This document shows positions 54,508-64,000 of a stretch of 64,000 nucleotides of DNA, in pieces. The notes beneath the pieces are model-generated. The model saw only the letters and a list, made by a program, of their open reading frames with translations, was not told where the DNA came from and did not search any database. Each line of letters begins with the position of its first letter. Position 1 is the first letter of the stretch. Both the position numbers and the translations under genes were made by a program. Origin of the DNA: Chaetoderma sp. LZ-2023a (lineage: Eukaryota > Mollusca > Caudofoveata > Chaetodermatida > Chaetodermatidae); the NCBI GenBank assembly GCA_034401795.1, contig CM067359.1:145892233-145956232 (forward strand). Direction: 5' to 3'.

Positions 54508-54554
54508 GTAGATACATGTACATGTACCAGCAGTTTGGTAATCTAAGCTTAGAT

Positions 54555-54634
54555 CTATTTTAAATCAATATTCTGATCAGCTGAGAATTCAAGACAGTAT
54601 AATGTGGGTGGTGGTGTGTGATTTTCATTACTGA
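54555..54634 (-). pseudogene. LINE ORF fragment, distal side of a hAT insertion
   Basis: Joined conceptually to 56143-56338 after removal of the 54643-56142 element and one 8-bp duplication, the frame stays open for 26 more codons (LSNENHTPPP...) to the TAG at 54555-54557. This gives sequence-level support for the precise insertion. Confidence 0.6.
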
Positions 54635-54642
54635 GAATGGGT

Positions 54643-56142
54643 TATGTTTGGGCGATTTTTCGATATTATCGTCAATGTCGCGATATACCGAATACCGAAA
54701 TCGTCAATACCGGTAGGACAACATTGCACTTTTAACTGTGAGCATAATATAAATAACTCAGTTAGAAATGTCATACTCTTACATCTATTCGGTCCAGTAA
54801 TAGTCTTTAAGTAATAATCCAGTCTTTGTCTAAGGTAATAAAAACTTAATAAACTCCAAAATAATCTGTGTTCATTTAATTCATGGTTTGTTTGCGCTAA
54901 TAAAATGATGTAAAGTACAAAATAATCCTTTGTTGTTCACTTTTCATAATTACATAAATAGACGACGCCATGTTTTTTCTTGCCTCATTCTGAGTATTAG
55001 TCAGTGGGGAATACCATTTGCACTACCCACATTCTATTCTGATGACGTCATTACTACAGGTCAAGCTATTTATCCATTAGTCATTGATCTGCATGGTTAA
55101 ACATTCTTCTGACCGTGAAAGATTTAAACTTTAAAACTTTTGAGGTCGATAGGAAACCACACACACTTAATCCCTTATCAATACCACAGCTTGGAACGGT
55201 GGGTGAAGGGGAAGTTAATCTCTTGTTTTACTGTTATACGTTTTTATGTAACTTTATACAATATATTTAGCATTTTTAAACGAATCAGATCAAAATTCAT
55301 TCCACATATAACATTATGGATTTATTCTAAGTGAGAAACGTCCTTAAAATAAAGAATTTAGGCCTAATTATTTTCAGTCTTATATCTGTTGTGGCAGTCT
55401 TGGCTGCAGAGTTAACTGGGTTAATTTCACACATCCAGGCTACGCCTTGAGATCAATGGATAAACCCGCTAAGTAGTGAGCGAATTTGAATAGGTCTACA
55501 ATGGGGCAAATTAGTATTTAATATTACAGACTAAATAAAATCTGATATAATTGTTTCCAGTCTTCACGCTGGTTCTCGTTCAAAATCATGCAGTGTTATT
55601 TTATTAATTTGCATTGTCTATGCTAGCGGCAGGCGTGACAACAGCTGTCGGAATTCTGCAGTGTGAATTCTGATTGGCTCAAGTATGATATGGCGGCCAA
55701 TCAGATTTCGCTCTGCGGAATTCCTTTCTGCGCAATGAAGTTAATGCGTATTCCTTGCTCAATCTTTTGACAGTTGTCGTGAGGTAAAGATAACACAAAA
55801 TACAACACAAGAACAGAAGAAAATCCTTTATTTTTCTTATTTGTGATGAATACGGTTAGTTGCATTACATTCGTTGCTTTAAACTGTATATTGAAGGGTG
55901 TCAAAGTGTGGAATTTCGTGTATTAAATATGTGGAAATGGCAATCATGGTGATCTCGATTTACGGTTTCAATGCAACAAATTTAATGAAAATAACTTGCA
56001 GACACCAACAATTTGAAATACATGTTATTCTATGTTTACACCCTAACTCCACACCCCACCCAAATGATGATATAGCGTGATGCCGCAGTATTTTAATGAG
56101 GTACCGATATCGTCATGCCTTGAGCAATATCGCCCAACACTA
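54643..56142. mobile_element. 1500-bp hAT-type non-autonomous element with perfect TSD
   Basis: Left terminus TATGTTTGGGCGAT and inverse right terminus TAGTGTTGGGCGAT. Exact 8-bp duplications GAATGGGT at 54635-54642 and 56143-56150. A second copy occupies 1-652. No transposase coding is found. It interrupts a minus-strand LINE reading frame. Confidence 0.93.
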
Positions 56143-56338
56143 GAATGGGTATTAATTCATCAAAGAACAGTTGTGCCTTTTGACCATTTATTTCAACCTT
56201 CGATGCCGTGTGATAAAGGTTGATCCTATAAACCTGTCTGCTGATGGTACCATTTGTATACGCGGGTTTGACTGAGCAGAAGTCATCTACGTTGATTACC
56301 TTTGACTTATCGTAGTTCTTATGGACATCTATATGCAC
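56143..56338 (-). pseudogene. LINE 5' ORF fragment (N-terminal domain)
   Basis: The minus strand starts MHIDVHKNYDKSKVINVDDF and includes INLYHTASKVEINGQKAQLF, a pattern (..N.YHT.SK..NGK....F...L..I) that I recall from N-terminal regions of molluscan LINE proteins upstream of a PHD finger. It is cut by the hAT element after ELIPI. Confidence 0.55.
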
Positions 56339-56340
56339 AT

Positions 56341-57464
56341 TATGTATAGTGTTGTTGCTTTCGAAATGTCTACATATAGAGGTTTTAAGGTCCTTGTAAG
56401 CTGCTGTTCAGAGAATGATGATATAGTTGTTTCCACTCTATATCTGAATGTCCCCTGTTCTATCACATGTGACTAGATTCTTTTTTATAGCTTTATCTTC
56501 GTTCAGGCTTCTATAGCTTCTAGAGGTTCTGATCGAGACGTGAGGCGAGCACGTGGCTAACCGCTGCATTCTTTGTTGAGGATTCAAACCTGTCATGTTA
56601 CAGCATCTATTTTAGAGTCACGTAGATTAAACACATTCAAGTACGGTTTCTAGTTCAGTGAGAGGTAGCGCTGATTGACGAGACGACTGACGAGAGCAGT
56701 GGTGTTTATGTATAAAAAACGTTTGTGCTGTATGGCATGAAAGGGTTCCTAAAAATATTTTTTGTTTTTGTTAAAAACGTTAAAATGTAGAGTTCATTAA
56801 AAAGTGTGTATTTGTTAAAACAGTTCATACAGTGTGATTGTTAAAATAATTATCACAGTCGATATGGTGTCACCGCTTGGATGTTAAGAGGTAAAAACCA
56901 ACAGCAAACAATAATGAAGTCTAGTGCGCTTGTGTAGTCTTCAACAAGTTCTGTCGATGGAGGGTGATACCTTAGTAATAGTAGCATCTATGCTTTATAT
57001 TCGGATGAATTCTTGATCTGCAGAACAAACCATAGGTAAGACGATGCTCAGGATGAAGAGGCCGGGTGAGCTAAAAGCAATATGGCGGCGTCCAGGATTT
57101 TCTCACAGACGGCATATCGAAAATTGTAGCGCACAGATTTCTGTATTTTGTTAGGACTGCTGCAAGTCTTTTGAACAATATCATGATGTCAATTTATTAA
57201 AACACACTCTTTAGGTGATGTTAATCATCGTCCATATGATTTAAAGTCCATTAAAACATTAAAAATATAATATAAAAAGTCAGAGCGCTGTAAAGCATGT
57301 CTTCACTGTTCAACATCCCAATGACTTGTATTAATTACATCATATAATATACAAACCAAGAAAACCTGACTGCATCCGCAGAGCGGTGAACCGTTTTCCC
57401 TACTGAAAGCAAGGTTATTAAGTATCAAGTGCTTAATCACTTGCCTACTATAGAATCTGAGGAA
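56341..57464. other. No gene recognised
   Basis: Mixed-composition DNA between opposing LINE pieces. It may include a LINE 5' UTR (antisense) next to 56338, but nothing can be shown. Confidence 0.4.
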
Positions 57465-58476
57465 GTGCACTCAACTGGTTTCAAAGCTACCTAAATAAGA
57501 GAACGCAATGCGTGCAATTAAAATTTAAATGCAATCTGCTCTGAGAACAGGAGACTAACTTGCGGTGTTCCTCAGGGATCCATCCTTGGCCCTCTGCTGT
57601 TCCTCTTGTATATGAATGATCTGCCCAATATATGCAAACACATGTCACTAATACTGTTCGCTGATGACACCAATGCCTTTTGCTCTGACGAAGATATAAT
57701 TACTTTATACAAAAACGTAAATGAAGTAATGGAGGAAATTACTAATTGGTCTTCGTCAAATAAGCTGTCATTAAATGTGGATAAAACAAACTATATGTTA
57801 TTTTCAAAATCTAGAGAACATATAAACAAAGATATTCCGAAAATTTATATCAACAAAAAAGAAATTGAAGAGGCCCTGTACGCAAAGTTTCTAGGAGTAT
57901 ATTTAGATAAAAATCTGACCTGGGCCAAACAAATGGAGACAGTTACTGTGAAAGTAGCCAGAGGAATAAGTGTCATCCAAAGATTAAAACCATATATGAC
58001 ACATGACATGGTTAAAACACTGTACAGCACCTTAATCCTTCCGCACCTCACATACTGCAATGCTGTTTGGACTAACACCTACAAAAACAAAATATCTAAA
58101 ATTCAAAGCCTCCAAAAAGAGCATTCAATTATTTTCTCGACCAGTAGAAGGCCAAGATATGTTTAAAGAAAAACTACTCAAAGTTACTGTCATAGGTAAA
58201 TCCCAAATGTTAACTATTGTGAAAAATTTCCATCACAACACCCTACCCAAATCCATAGACCCCTTCTTTGTGAACAATATTAACATCCACCAACATAACA
58301 CTAGAAGCAGACACAAACTACATGAAAAATACACACGCACAGACATGGGAAAACATAGAATATCAATTACAGCCACTCAGCTATGGAATAACACTAAACA
58401 GGAAACCTGGGACAAAATACTGACAACAAAATCATTCAAGAAAACAATAAAGGATTACTTAATTAACACACATTAG
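57465..58476 (+). pseudogene. LINE reverse transcriptase, 5'-truncated copy
   Basis: Jockey/CR1-group RT. NWFQSYLNKRTQCVQ (57473-57520), a frame break, then CGVPQGSILGPLLFLLYMND, ILFADDTNAFCS (motif C, 57650-57690), WSSSNKLSLNVDKTNYMLFS, AKFLGVYLDKNLTW, TLILPHLTYCNAVW. A frameshift near 58120 is followed by an open C-terminal domain to the TAG at 58474-58476. Motif A and the endonuclease lie upstream of the truncation and are absent. It is followed by a CTG/CTA tail. Confidence 0.9.
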
Positions 58477-58477
58477 T

Positions 58478-58549
58478 GCTGCTGCTGCTGCTACTACTAC
58501 TACTACCACTGCTACTACTACTACTACCACTACTACTACTACTACTACC
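58478..58549. repeat. LINE trinucleotide tail
   Basis: (CTG)n then (CTA)n with CCA interruptions directly after the LINE stop codon. The same tail type follows the copy at 4807-4922. It creates a false poly-Leu reading frame. Confidence 0.85.
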
Positions 58550-58841
58550 TACCCACTCCAATCAACCCACTATGACTGAATGTTTCCAACTGCTAACAAC
58601 TATTAATTTTTTTTCAGTAACCATAAAACCAAGCTACTGGATCAGGATGAGCAGGAGAATGAGCACCGTGCCCCTCCCCTCCCTCCCTCCCCCAAGTATG
58701 CTCCCCACTAGCCAGCATCCTGTAAACAGCTTATCAACTGCACAAATACAGTATAACTCGGGGATGACCTGACATACTTCCAAACAAAAACAGTACCTTG
58801 TTGTTTGAATAATCTAAAAATTAATGTGTTCTCTTGTGTAT
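58550..58841. other. No feature recognised
   Basis: Spacer with a CT-rich patch (58673-58700). Confidence 0.35.
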
Positions 58842-58921
58842 TTTGAATGTGGGTGGATTGGAAGACATTGCTGCCTATGGCAACGTTGCCTTCCAATTCA
58901 ATTATATTCAACACATTCAAC
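58842..58921. repeat. Hairpin family B copy
   Basis: TTTTGAATGTGGGTGGATTG, GAAGACATTGCTGCC, loop TAT, inverse GGCAACGTTGCCTTCCAATT ... ATTCAACAG; the outer arms are diverged. Confidence 0.75.
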
Positions 58922-59073
58922 AGAACGTTTTTATTTTACTATTGAACTGGTTATTTCTGAGGTGTACTGTATAATCAAAGTCAACCAAAAATATAAATGC
59001 TTGTGTTGTATTGTAACATCACCACTACAACTACTACTAATTAGACATGTATTAATTTTTTATTTAACTTGTC

Positions 59074-59280
59074 TACGTCCTATATTCCCTTGTTCATCGC
59101 GTGAAAGACCAGTGAAAAGCAATCAACGCGCTATCCTATGTGATTGTTGCGATGACTGGATTCATCTGTCCTGTTCTAAATTAACAACTACTGATTAGAG
59201 AATTATGGATGACTCAGATGAGCCATGGTGGTGTATCAACTGTAATAGCACCCTTTTTCCATTTAACCATTATGATGACG
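59074..59280 (+). pseudogene. PHD finger of the LINE protein
   Basis: RPVKSNQRAILCDCCDDWIH, LSCSKL, and after an in-frame TAG, PWWCINCN complete the C4HC3 spacing of a PHD finger. The expected first Cys pair is damaged (PCSS). Such fingers occur near the N-terminus of several CR1/Jockey-like LINE proteins. Confidence 0.75.
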
Positions 59281-59502
59281 ATACTGATTATATGCTAATC
59301 ATTCTTGGTATGATATGCGACTATGACCATATTACCTACAGCCCAGATATAAACCCATTTGTAAATACATTTAAGCTCAACAAACTGTATCAAACAACTC
59401 AACCAAATGATGATGATAATGATGAAATGAACCTCCCCATACCAAAATGTGAATATGTATTACAAAAAGAATTTAACGACACCATGATTAGAGAAAAAGA
59501 CA

Positions 59503-60360
59503 CAGTGACATTCTCACTTATCCATGTTAATACCCGCTCTATCATGAGGAACATCGACAAATTAGGCACCTTCTTAGACAATAGCACACATGAATTTGAT
59601 CTTATTGGTATTACTGAGACGTGGCTGAAACCTGATTCACCAACTAACCTAATTAATATGCAGCATTACACATTTATTGAAGGACAGACTAACACAAACA
59701 GGGGGTGGTGTAGGCATCTACATTAAAGAAAATTTACAATACATAATGCGAGAAGATCTATCAATGATGTAAGAGTATATTGAAACTATTTTCATTGAAT
59801 TACCTATAGACAAAGGAAAAAATAAAATTATTGGCGTTGTCTATAGGCCTCCTGGAAGTAATAATGAAAATTTTATAAAAGATCTAAATGTAGTTCTGCA
59901 AACCGTACAAAATGAGAATAAAACAGGATATATCATGGGAGACTATAACATTGACTTATTAAAACAAAACTGCTTCTATACACATAATTTGCTAAATCTG
60001 CTCAGCACATTCAGTTTCTATCCAGTAATCACCAAACCAACAAGAATCTCTGAATTCACGGCTACCATCATCGATAATATCTTTACAAATAGTACTGCAG
60101 AAGGTAAGAATCCCCTAGGCATTTTTGTAACTGATATTTCAGACCACTTGCCTATCTATTACATGGAAAAGGTTAAAGCCAGACAAAAATCTTTTGAAAA
60201 AGAAAAAACAACCTGTATGGACTTCTGTACTGAAAACAGGGAAAATTTCCCCAAAAAAATTTCTCTGGTTGACTGGAATAGAATAACTGAACACCAATCA
60301 TGTGATGATGCCTACAACACATTCCATCTTATCTGCATTGAAATCTATGAATAAAGCTTC
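59503..60360 (+). pseudogene. LINE endonuclease domain
   Basis: FSLIHVNTRSIMRN and LIGITETWL (catalytic E), a frame break at about 59700, then GVGIYIKENLQ, IIGVVYRPPG, GDYNIDLL and ISDHLPIYY (SDH motif): the apurinic/apyrimidinic endonuclease fold of non-LTR elements. It nicks target DNA in active relatives. Confidence 0.88.
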
Positions 60361-60769
60361 CCACTAAAAGTAGTTAAAACATTTAAAAGAAACCCTACTA
60401 AGCCTTGGATGATGAGGGGCCTGATCGCTGCCTGTCACAAAAAGAACAAATTGTATCTAAATTTCATTAAAACTCCAACAAAATATAACGAAACAAAGAA
60501 ACAAAATAAACCAAATAATAAGAAAGGCAAAAATAAATTATTTCCAGAATAAATTTAGTGAACAGAAAAACGATATAAAGGAAACATGGAAACTCATAAA
60601 GCCACTGCTTAGCAAACAAAACAAGAAAGCAGAATCAACACGATTTGTTTACAAAAATAAGATTATAACTGATGGTCACGAAATTGCCAATAACTTTAAT
60701 GAATATTTTATTAACATTGGACCAAACAAATTCAGATAAAAGACTATCTAACTGGCAGCTATCAGATAC

Positions 60770-62169
60770 AGAGGAGATATACAAAATTCTCAAGAAAATT
60801 AACACTAACAAAAGTGCTGGAGTTGATAATTTTAAATGGAGTGTTTTCAAGCCCTGCATCTCACATACCCTAACTTCACTTGATCACATTTGCAATCTCT
60901 CACTAGCACAGTCACAGGATGTGTTCCCATCACGACTAAAAGCAGCACACGGGACACTCATATACAATGCAAAGGACGCATCAGATTTGACTAACTACCG
61001 GCCAGTCTCAGTACTCCCCCTTTTTTATTATAATAGGCTGACAAAATATCTAAACAAAAATTCAATAATTTACCAATCCCAATATGGCTTCAGAGAAAAG
61101 CATTCAACCATGCTGGCACTTGTGGATATGATGGAAAAGATTTCGACCTCTCTTGAAAACAAAAGCCTACAATCAATCATGAAATTCTACTTAAAAAATT
61201 AACAATCTATGGAATAAGAGGCATTGCACTAAACTGGCTTCAGAGTTATTTAACTAACAGAGTGCAATACAATGGAGTCTTATCTGGGAGTGGCAACCTA
61301 GTATGCGGTGTTACGCAAGGATCAATTCTTGGCCCTTTGCTGTTTTTATTATACATGAATGACCTTCCCAAAATCTGTTACCATCTATCCTTGATACTGT
61401 TTGCAGATGATACCAATGCAATTTGCAGCCATAAGAGCAGAGACTTTATACAAAAATGTAAATTATGAAATGGAAAAGGTAATTCAACGGTTTAAAGTTA
61501 ATGAACTATCACTAAACCTCTCAAAAACCAATTACATATTATTTACTAATGCAAAAATTGCTGATCTCCCAAAAATTTTTATAGATAACCAGGGGATACA
61601 TGAGGCCCAATCTGCTAAGTTTTTAGGTGTGTATTTAGACAAGCACCTCACATGGGAGAAGCACATAGGAACTATTACATCCAAGATAGCAAAGAACATT
61701 GGTATCATGCATAGACTTAAATCCTACCTACCAATTAATTTAATAAAAACACTCTGTAGCATACTAATACTACCACATATCACATACTGTAACACTATTT
61801 GGACGAATGCACAACAAACAAAACTACCAAAGTTAGAATCACTGCAAAATAAAGCCATTAAGTTATTCTCTCAAGCAGCAAAGGGCCAAAACATTTTCAA
61901 AGCCGAGAAACTAATAAGACTTCCACAACCGTAATTTACCAGCCCCTCTCTCAGATCTCTTTACACACAACATGGAAATACACTCTTACAACACTAGAGC
62001 CAAACATAACTTACATACACAATACTGCCGCACAGAAACACCCAGAAACAAAACATCAACACAAGCCATAAAACTCTGGAACTGCACTGACGAAGAAACA
62101 CGCACACAAATTATCACCAAAACATCCTACAAACAAAACATTAAAAACACGATAATAGAAAATTATTAG
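60770..62169 (+). pseudogene. LINE reverse transcriptase lacking motif A
   Basis: KSAGVDNFKWSVFK, LTNYRPVSVLP, YQSQYGFREKHSTMLALVDM, then the frame jumps from ENKSLQS to NHEILLKKLTIYG. The FxDxxKAFD motif A segment between these is missing. GVTQGSILGPLLFLLYMND and ILFADDTNAICS remain (61310-61430). After a shift, FLGVYLDKHLTW and ILPHITYCNTIW run to RLPQP-stop at 61934, with the last part in another frame to 62169. Confidence 0.9.
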
Positions 62170-62346
62170 AGCAAAGCCGGCCACAATGACTATGCTATCA
62201 TATTCCTGGACATTCATAAACAAATCTAGAATTACCAGTTAGATTACCAGGGCCACCACCATGGCTGTTAAATACTATAGACAGCAGGATTAGTCTAGTC
62301 ATCGCAACAACATTATTGTTGTTATAATAATAATAATAATAATATT

Positions 62347-62766
62347 AGCACAGGCCATGAGATCGGGTAAATCTGCATAAAATAATAATAGATTACGGGT
62401 ATTTTAGCAATGTGACCAATAATTCTGCTACATGCCAGTCATCTGCATGACCTGATTATATGTGCTAGGCATGATTCTGGGCCTCTGGTTAATGTAAACA
62501 CTTTTCTACCTCAGATTTGAAAATAGAGCTCAGTTTCATGTAATTTTCATCCTGCACTACTTGAGCTGCATAATCAACACATGAACTATTGGTTTGGTTA
62601 CACCCCAAATTTGATGCCTCTACTACTACTACTAACAATATTGTTGTTATTGTTATTATAATTAATAATATTAATAATAATAATAATAAACTACTTAACA
62701 CGATGACCCCCCCTCCCCAAATGTCCCTACCCTACACATCATTGAATTATAACCATGTAGGTTTGC

Positions 62767-62769
<3 letters not shown>
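62347..62769. other. No gene recognised
   Basis: AT-rich, with a second trinucleotide patch at 62620-62690 (CTA then ATT/AAT runs) that could be another LINE tail without its body. Confidence 0.45.

Positions 62770-62814
<45 letters not shown>
62770..62814. repeat. (AT)n microsatellite
   Basis: About 22 AT repeats directly before the hairpin unit at 62816. Confidence 0.98.
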
Positions 62815-62815
<1 letters not shown>

Positions 62816-62817
<2 letters not shown>

Positions 62818-62965
62818 TCGTTTGTAATGCTATGTCATGTATAAATGTTATATGTAAGGGGCCCGTCACCTCATAGGCCCTGCCTCTGATGGGCCACCTA
62901 TATGCATTTTGAAAAGTAATACCATAAATAAGCAAATAAAATTTACTTGAATTGAATTGAACTGT
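62816..62965. repeat. ATGTAAGG hairpin unit, copy 1
   Basis: ATGTAAGGGGCCCGTCACCT, CATAGGCCCTGCCT, CTGATGGGCCACC: GGCCCGTCA can pair with TGATGGGCC. Ends with AATAAAATTTACTTGAATTG, AATTGAACT. Copy 2 lies at 63523-63640. Confidence 0.5.
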
Positions 62966-63460
62966 GTATGCGACATACATTTAGGTGTCCTGTTCGGTTA
63001 TAGTTAATATATAACATACATAAAATGAATTAATGAAAATAATAAAACATGTGATTAACTTTGAATGTGTAAATGTAATGACTTAACTGTAGTTTGTTAT
63101 GTAAATTTTGATACATACTGGCCTAGTCTAATGTGTGTGTGTATATATATATTCTAGTTAAGGAGCTTAGCGCTATCTCTGGATCACCAGTAGCTTGTGG
63201 AAGTTATACATGTGTGCAGTATAATATGTACAGTAGCTTGTATAGGGTCGTCTGTCGACCAGTTGTATATGTCTGTCCTGTTAAAGGAAATCTGTACAGT
63301 TATATTTGCATATATGTATAACCGTTCTGACATGGAGCAGAACATAACGGTATTGCCTGCATTCTGTAATATTTTTTAACGTTTAACTTTTCAATTTTTA
63401 ACTATAAATGATTATGTAACTATCCTGTTTAATTTATTTGTATAGAAGAATAGATGTATG
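62966..63460. other. No gene recognised
   Basis: AT-rich, with a GT/AT patch at 63131-63150. Short frames only. Confidence 0.4.

Positions 63461-63522
<62 letters not shown>
63461..63522. repeat. (TA)n microsatellite
   Basis: About 30 dinucleotides, directly before the second ATGTAAGG unit. Confidence 0.98.
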
Positions 63523-63524
<2 letters not shown>

Positions 63525-63640
63525 AGGTGTCCGCCAATACAATAGGCATTGCCTTCGGCGGAAAACCTACTTGAATCCCTAACTTATATATATTAAATAT
63601 TTTGCTACTGAATAAAAACCTTGAATCTTAAAGTATCAAT
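63523..63640. repeat. ATGTAAGG hairpin unit, copy 2
   Basis: GTAAGGTGTCCGCCAATACA, ATAGGCATTGCCTTCGGCGG: CCGCC pairs with GGCGG. Ends ACTGAATAAAAACCTTGAAT. Same order as copy 1 (AT run, GTAAGG, hairpin with ATAGGC..TGCCT, AATAAA, TTGAAT). Confidence 0.5.
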
Positions 63641-64000
63641 TCTTACAATCACGAAGATGTCATCACAATCAATTTTCCCATAATACACTGGGAGCGACGT
63701 CATTTTTGGAGGGGCTAATTTAACATTACGAGCAATGGGCCACGAAACATTAATTACATTTTCTTTACTATCTTGCAAAATTCATTTGTGATGTTATGTT
63801 TTCTGATACGTGGCAGAGGTTGGGGTTTTGGGGTTTTTTTACAGATTTTTAGATACAGGTGAGGTCAACAGGATTTTATGGTTTGAGCTTCATGGAAAAT
63901 GTAAACAATGCATTATTATCGGCAGACCTCTTTAGCATGTAGTATTTGCAAATATAGTTGGTACTCCTAAAGTGCATTCTACCCTAAAGTTGCAACCTTT
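63641..64000. other. No gene recognised
   Basis: AT-rich to the window end. Contains a G/T-rich patch at 63820-63840; no supported feature. Confidence 0.4.

Larger units (their letters stand above)
59074..62346 (+). mobile_element. LINE (Jockey/CR1-group), nearly full-length but decayed
   Basis: PHD finger, apurinic-type endonuclease, RT and C-terminal domain in order, a 3' UTR to about 62320 and a (TAA)n tail at about 62321-62346. Many frame breaks. The 3' part matches 5080-5867. Confidence 0.9.

Noticed and set aside
53257..56142. hAT transposase gene within the two hAT-type elements
   Set aside because: No long frame and no recognisable hAT dimerisation motif; both appear non-autonomous.
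58476..58772. Poly-leucine frame that could be read as a signal peptide
   Set aside because: The Leu run is the CTG/CTA tail of a LINE.
1..64000. tRNA, rRNA or snRNA genes
   Set aside because: No cloverleaf with A and B boxes or conserved rRNA/snRNA segment recognised by eye; a tRNAscan-SE or Rfam run would be decisive.

Overview
This is an AT-rich, intron- and repeat-rich animal nuclear DNA window with no prokaryotic, organellar or viral gene organisation. The mix of Tc1/mariner DD34E, DIRS-like YIDDW and tyrosine-recombinase retroelements, LINEs with a PHD finger, hAT and TTAA-flanked MITEs, and dispersed repeats starting TAGCTCACCTGGCC resembles what I know from molluscan or other spiralian genomes. 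The phylum is an inference and the species is not identifiable from the sequence alone.

Host genes. The best is a plus-strand gene in three phase-0 exons (15567-15983, 21197-21313, 24712-25248). It encodes a type II membrane protein of about 344-356 residues that resembles the DUF1647 glycosyltransferase-like family. Its 5.2-kb and 3.4-kb introns are packed with hairpin MITEs, minisatellites and a 0.6-kb-unit tandem repeat. A minus-strand gene at 45103-46129 encodes ankyrin repeats followed by a C-terminal SOCS box, probably a Cullin-5 substrate receptor, and its reading frame enters through a visible splice acceptor. At the left end are a minus-strand, multiply frameshifted copy of an expanded invertebrate gene family (1840-3674) and a plus-strand PHD-like first exon (1703-1805). 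A lone candidate coding exon sits at 51127-51219.

Mobile DNA, left to right: the right part of a 1.5-kb hAT-like element (1-652, full copy at 54643-56142); a LINE mosaic (4807-5867) hit by a Tc1 element with an intact 341-aa transposase (5868-7268) whose upstream end is replaced by inverted DIRS leader; two decayed DIRS-like copies (7643-10549 and 11130-13900); the repeat-filled introns; a 434-bp hAT MITE (29291-29724); dense TTAA hairpin MITEs; a second Tc1 element with both TIRs but a broken transposase (38060-39719); a long-inverted-repeat foldback element (41326-42382); two more hAT-like elements (53257-54507, 54643-56142), one cleanly splitting a LINE reading frame; and two LINE copies (57465-58550, 59074-62346).

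Two hairpin families dominate. Family A is about 220-240 bp, bounded by TTAA plus CCCTTT, and its core folds through a near-perfect palindrome of about 130 bp. Family B is an 80-110-bp palindrome around TTGAATATTTTGAAA. Together they occur more than 35 times. No tRNA, rRNA or CRISPR was recognised. I could not run any search, so family names rest on motif recognition and on alignments made by eye within the window.
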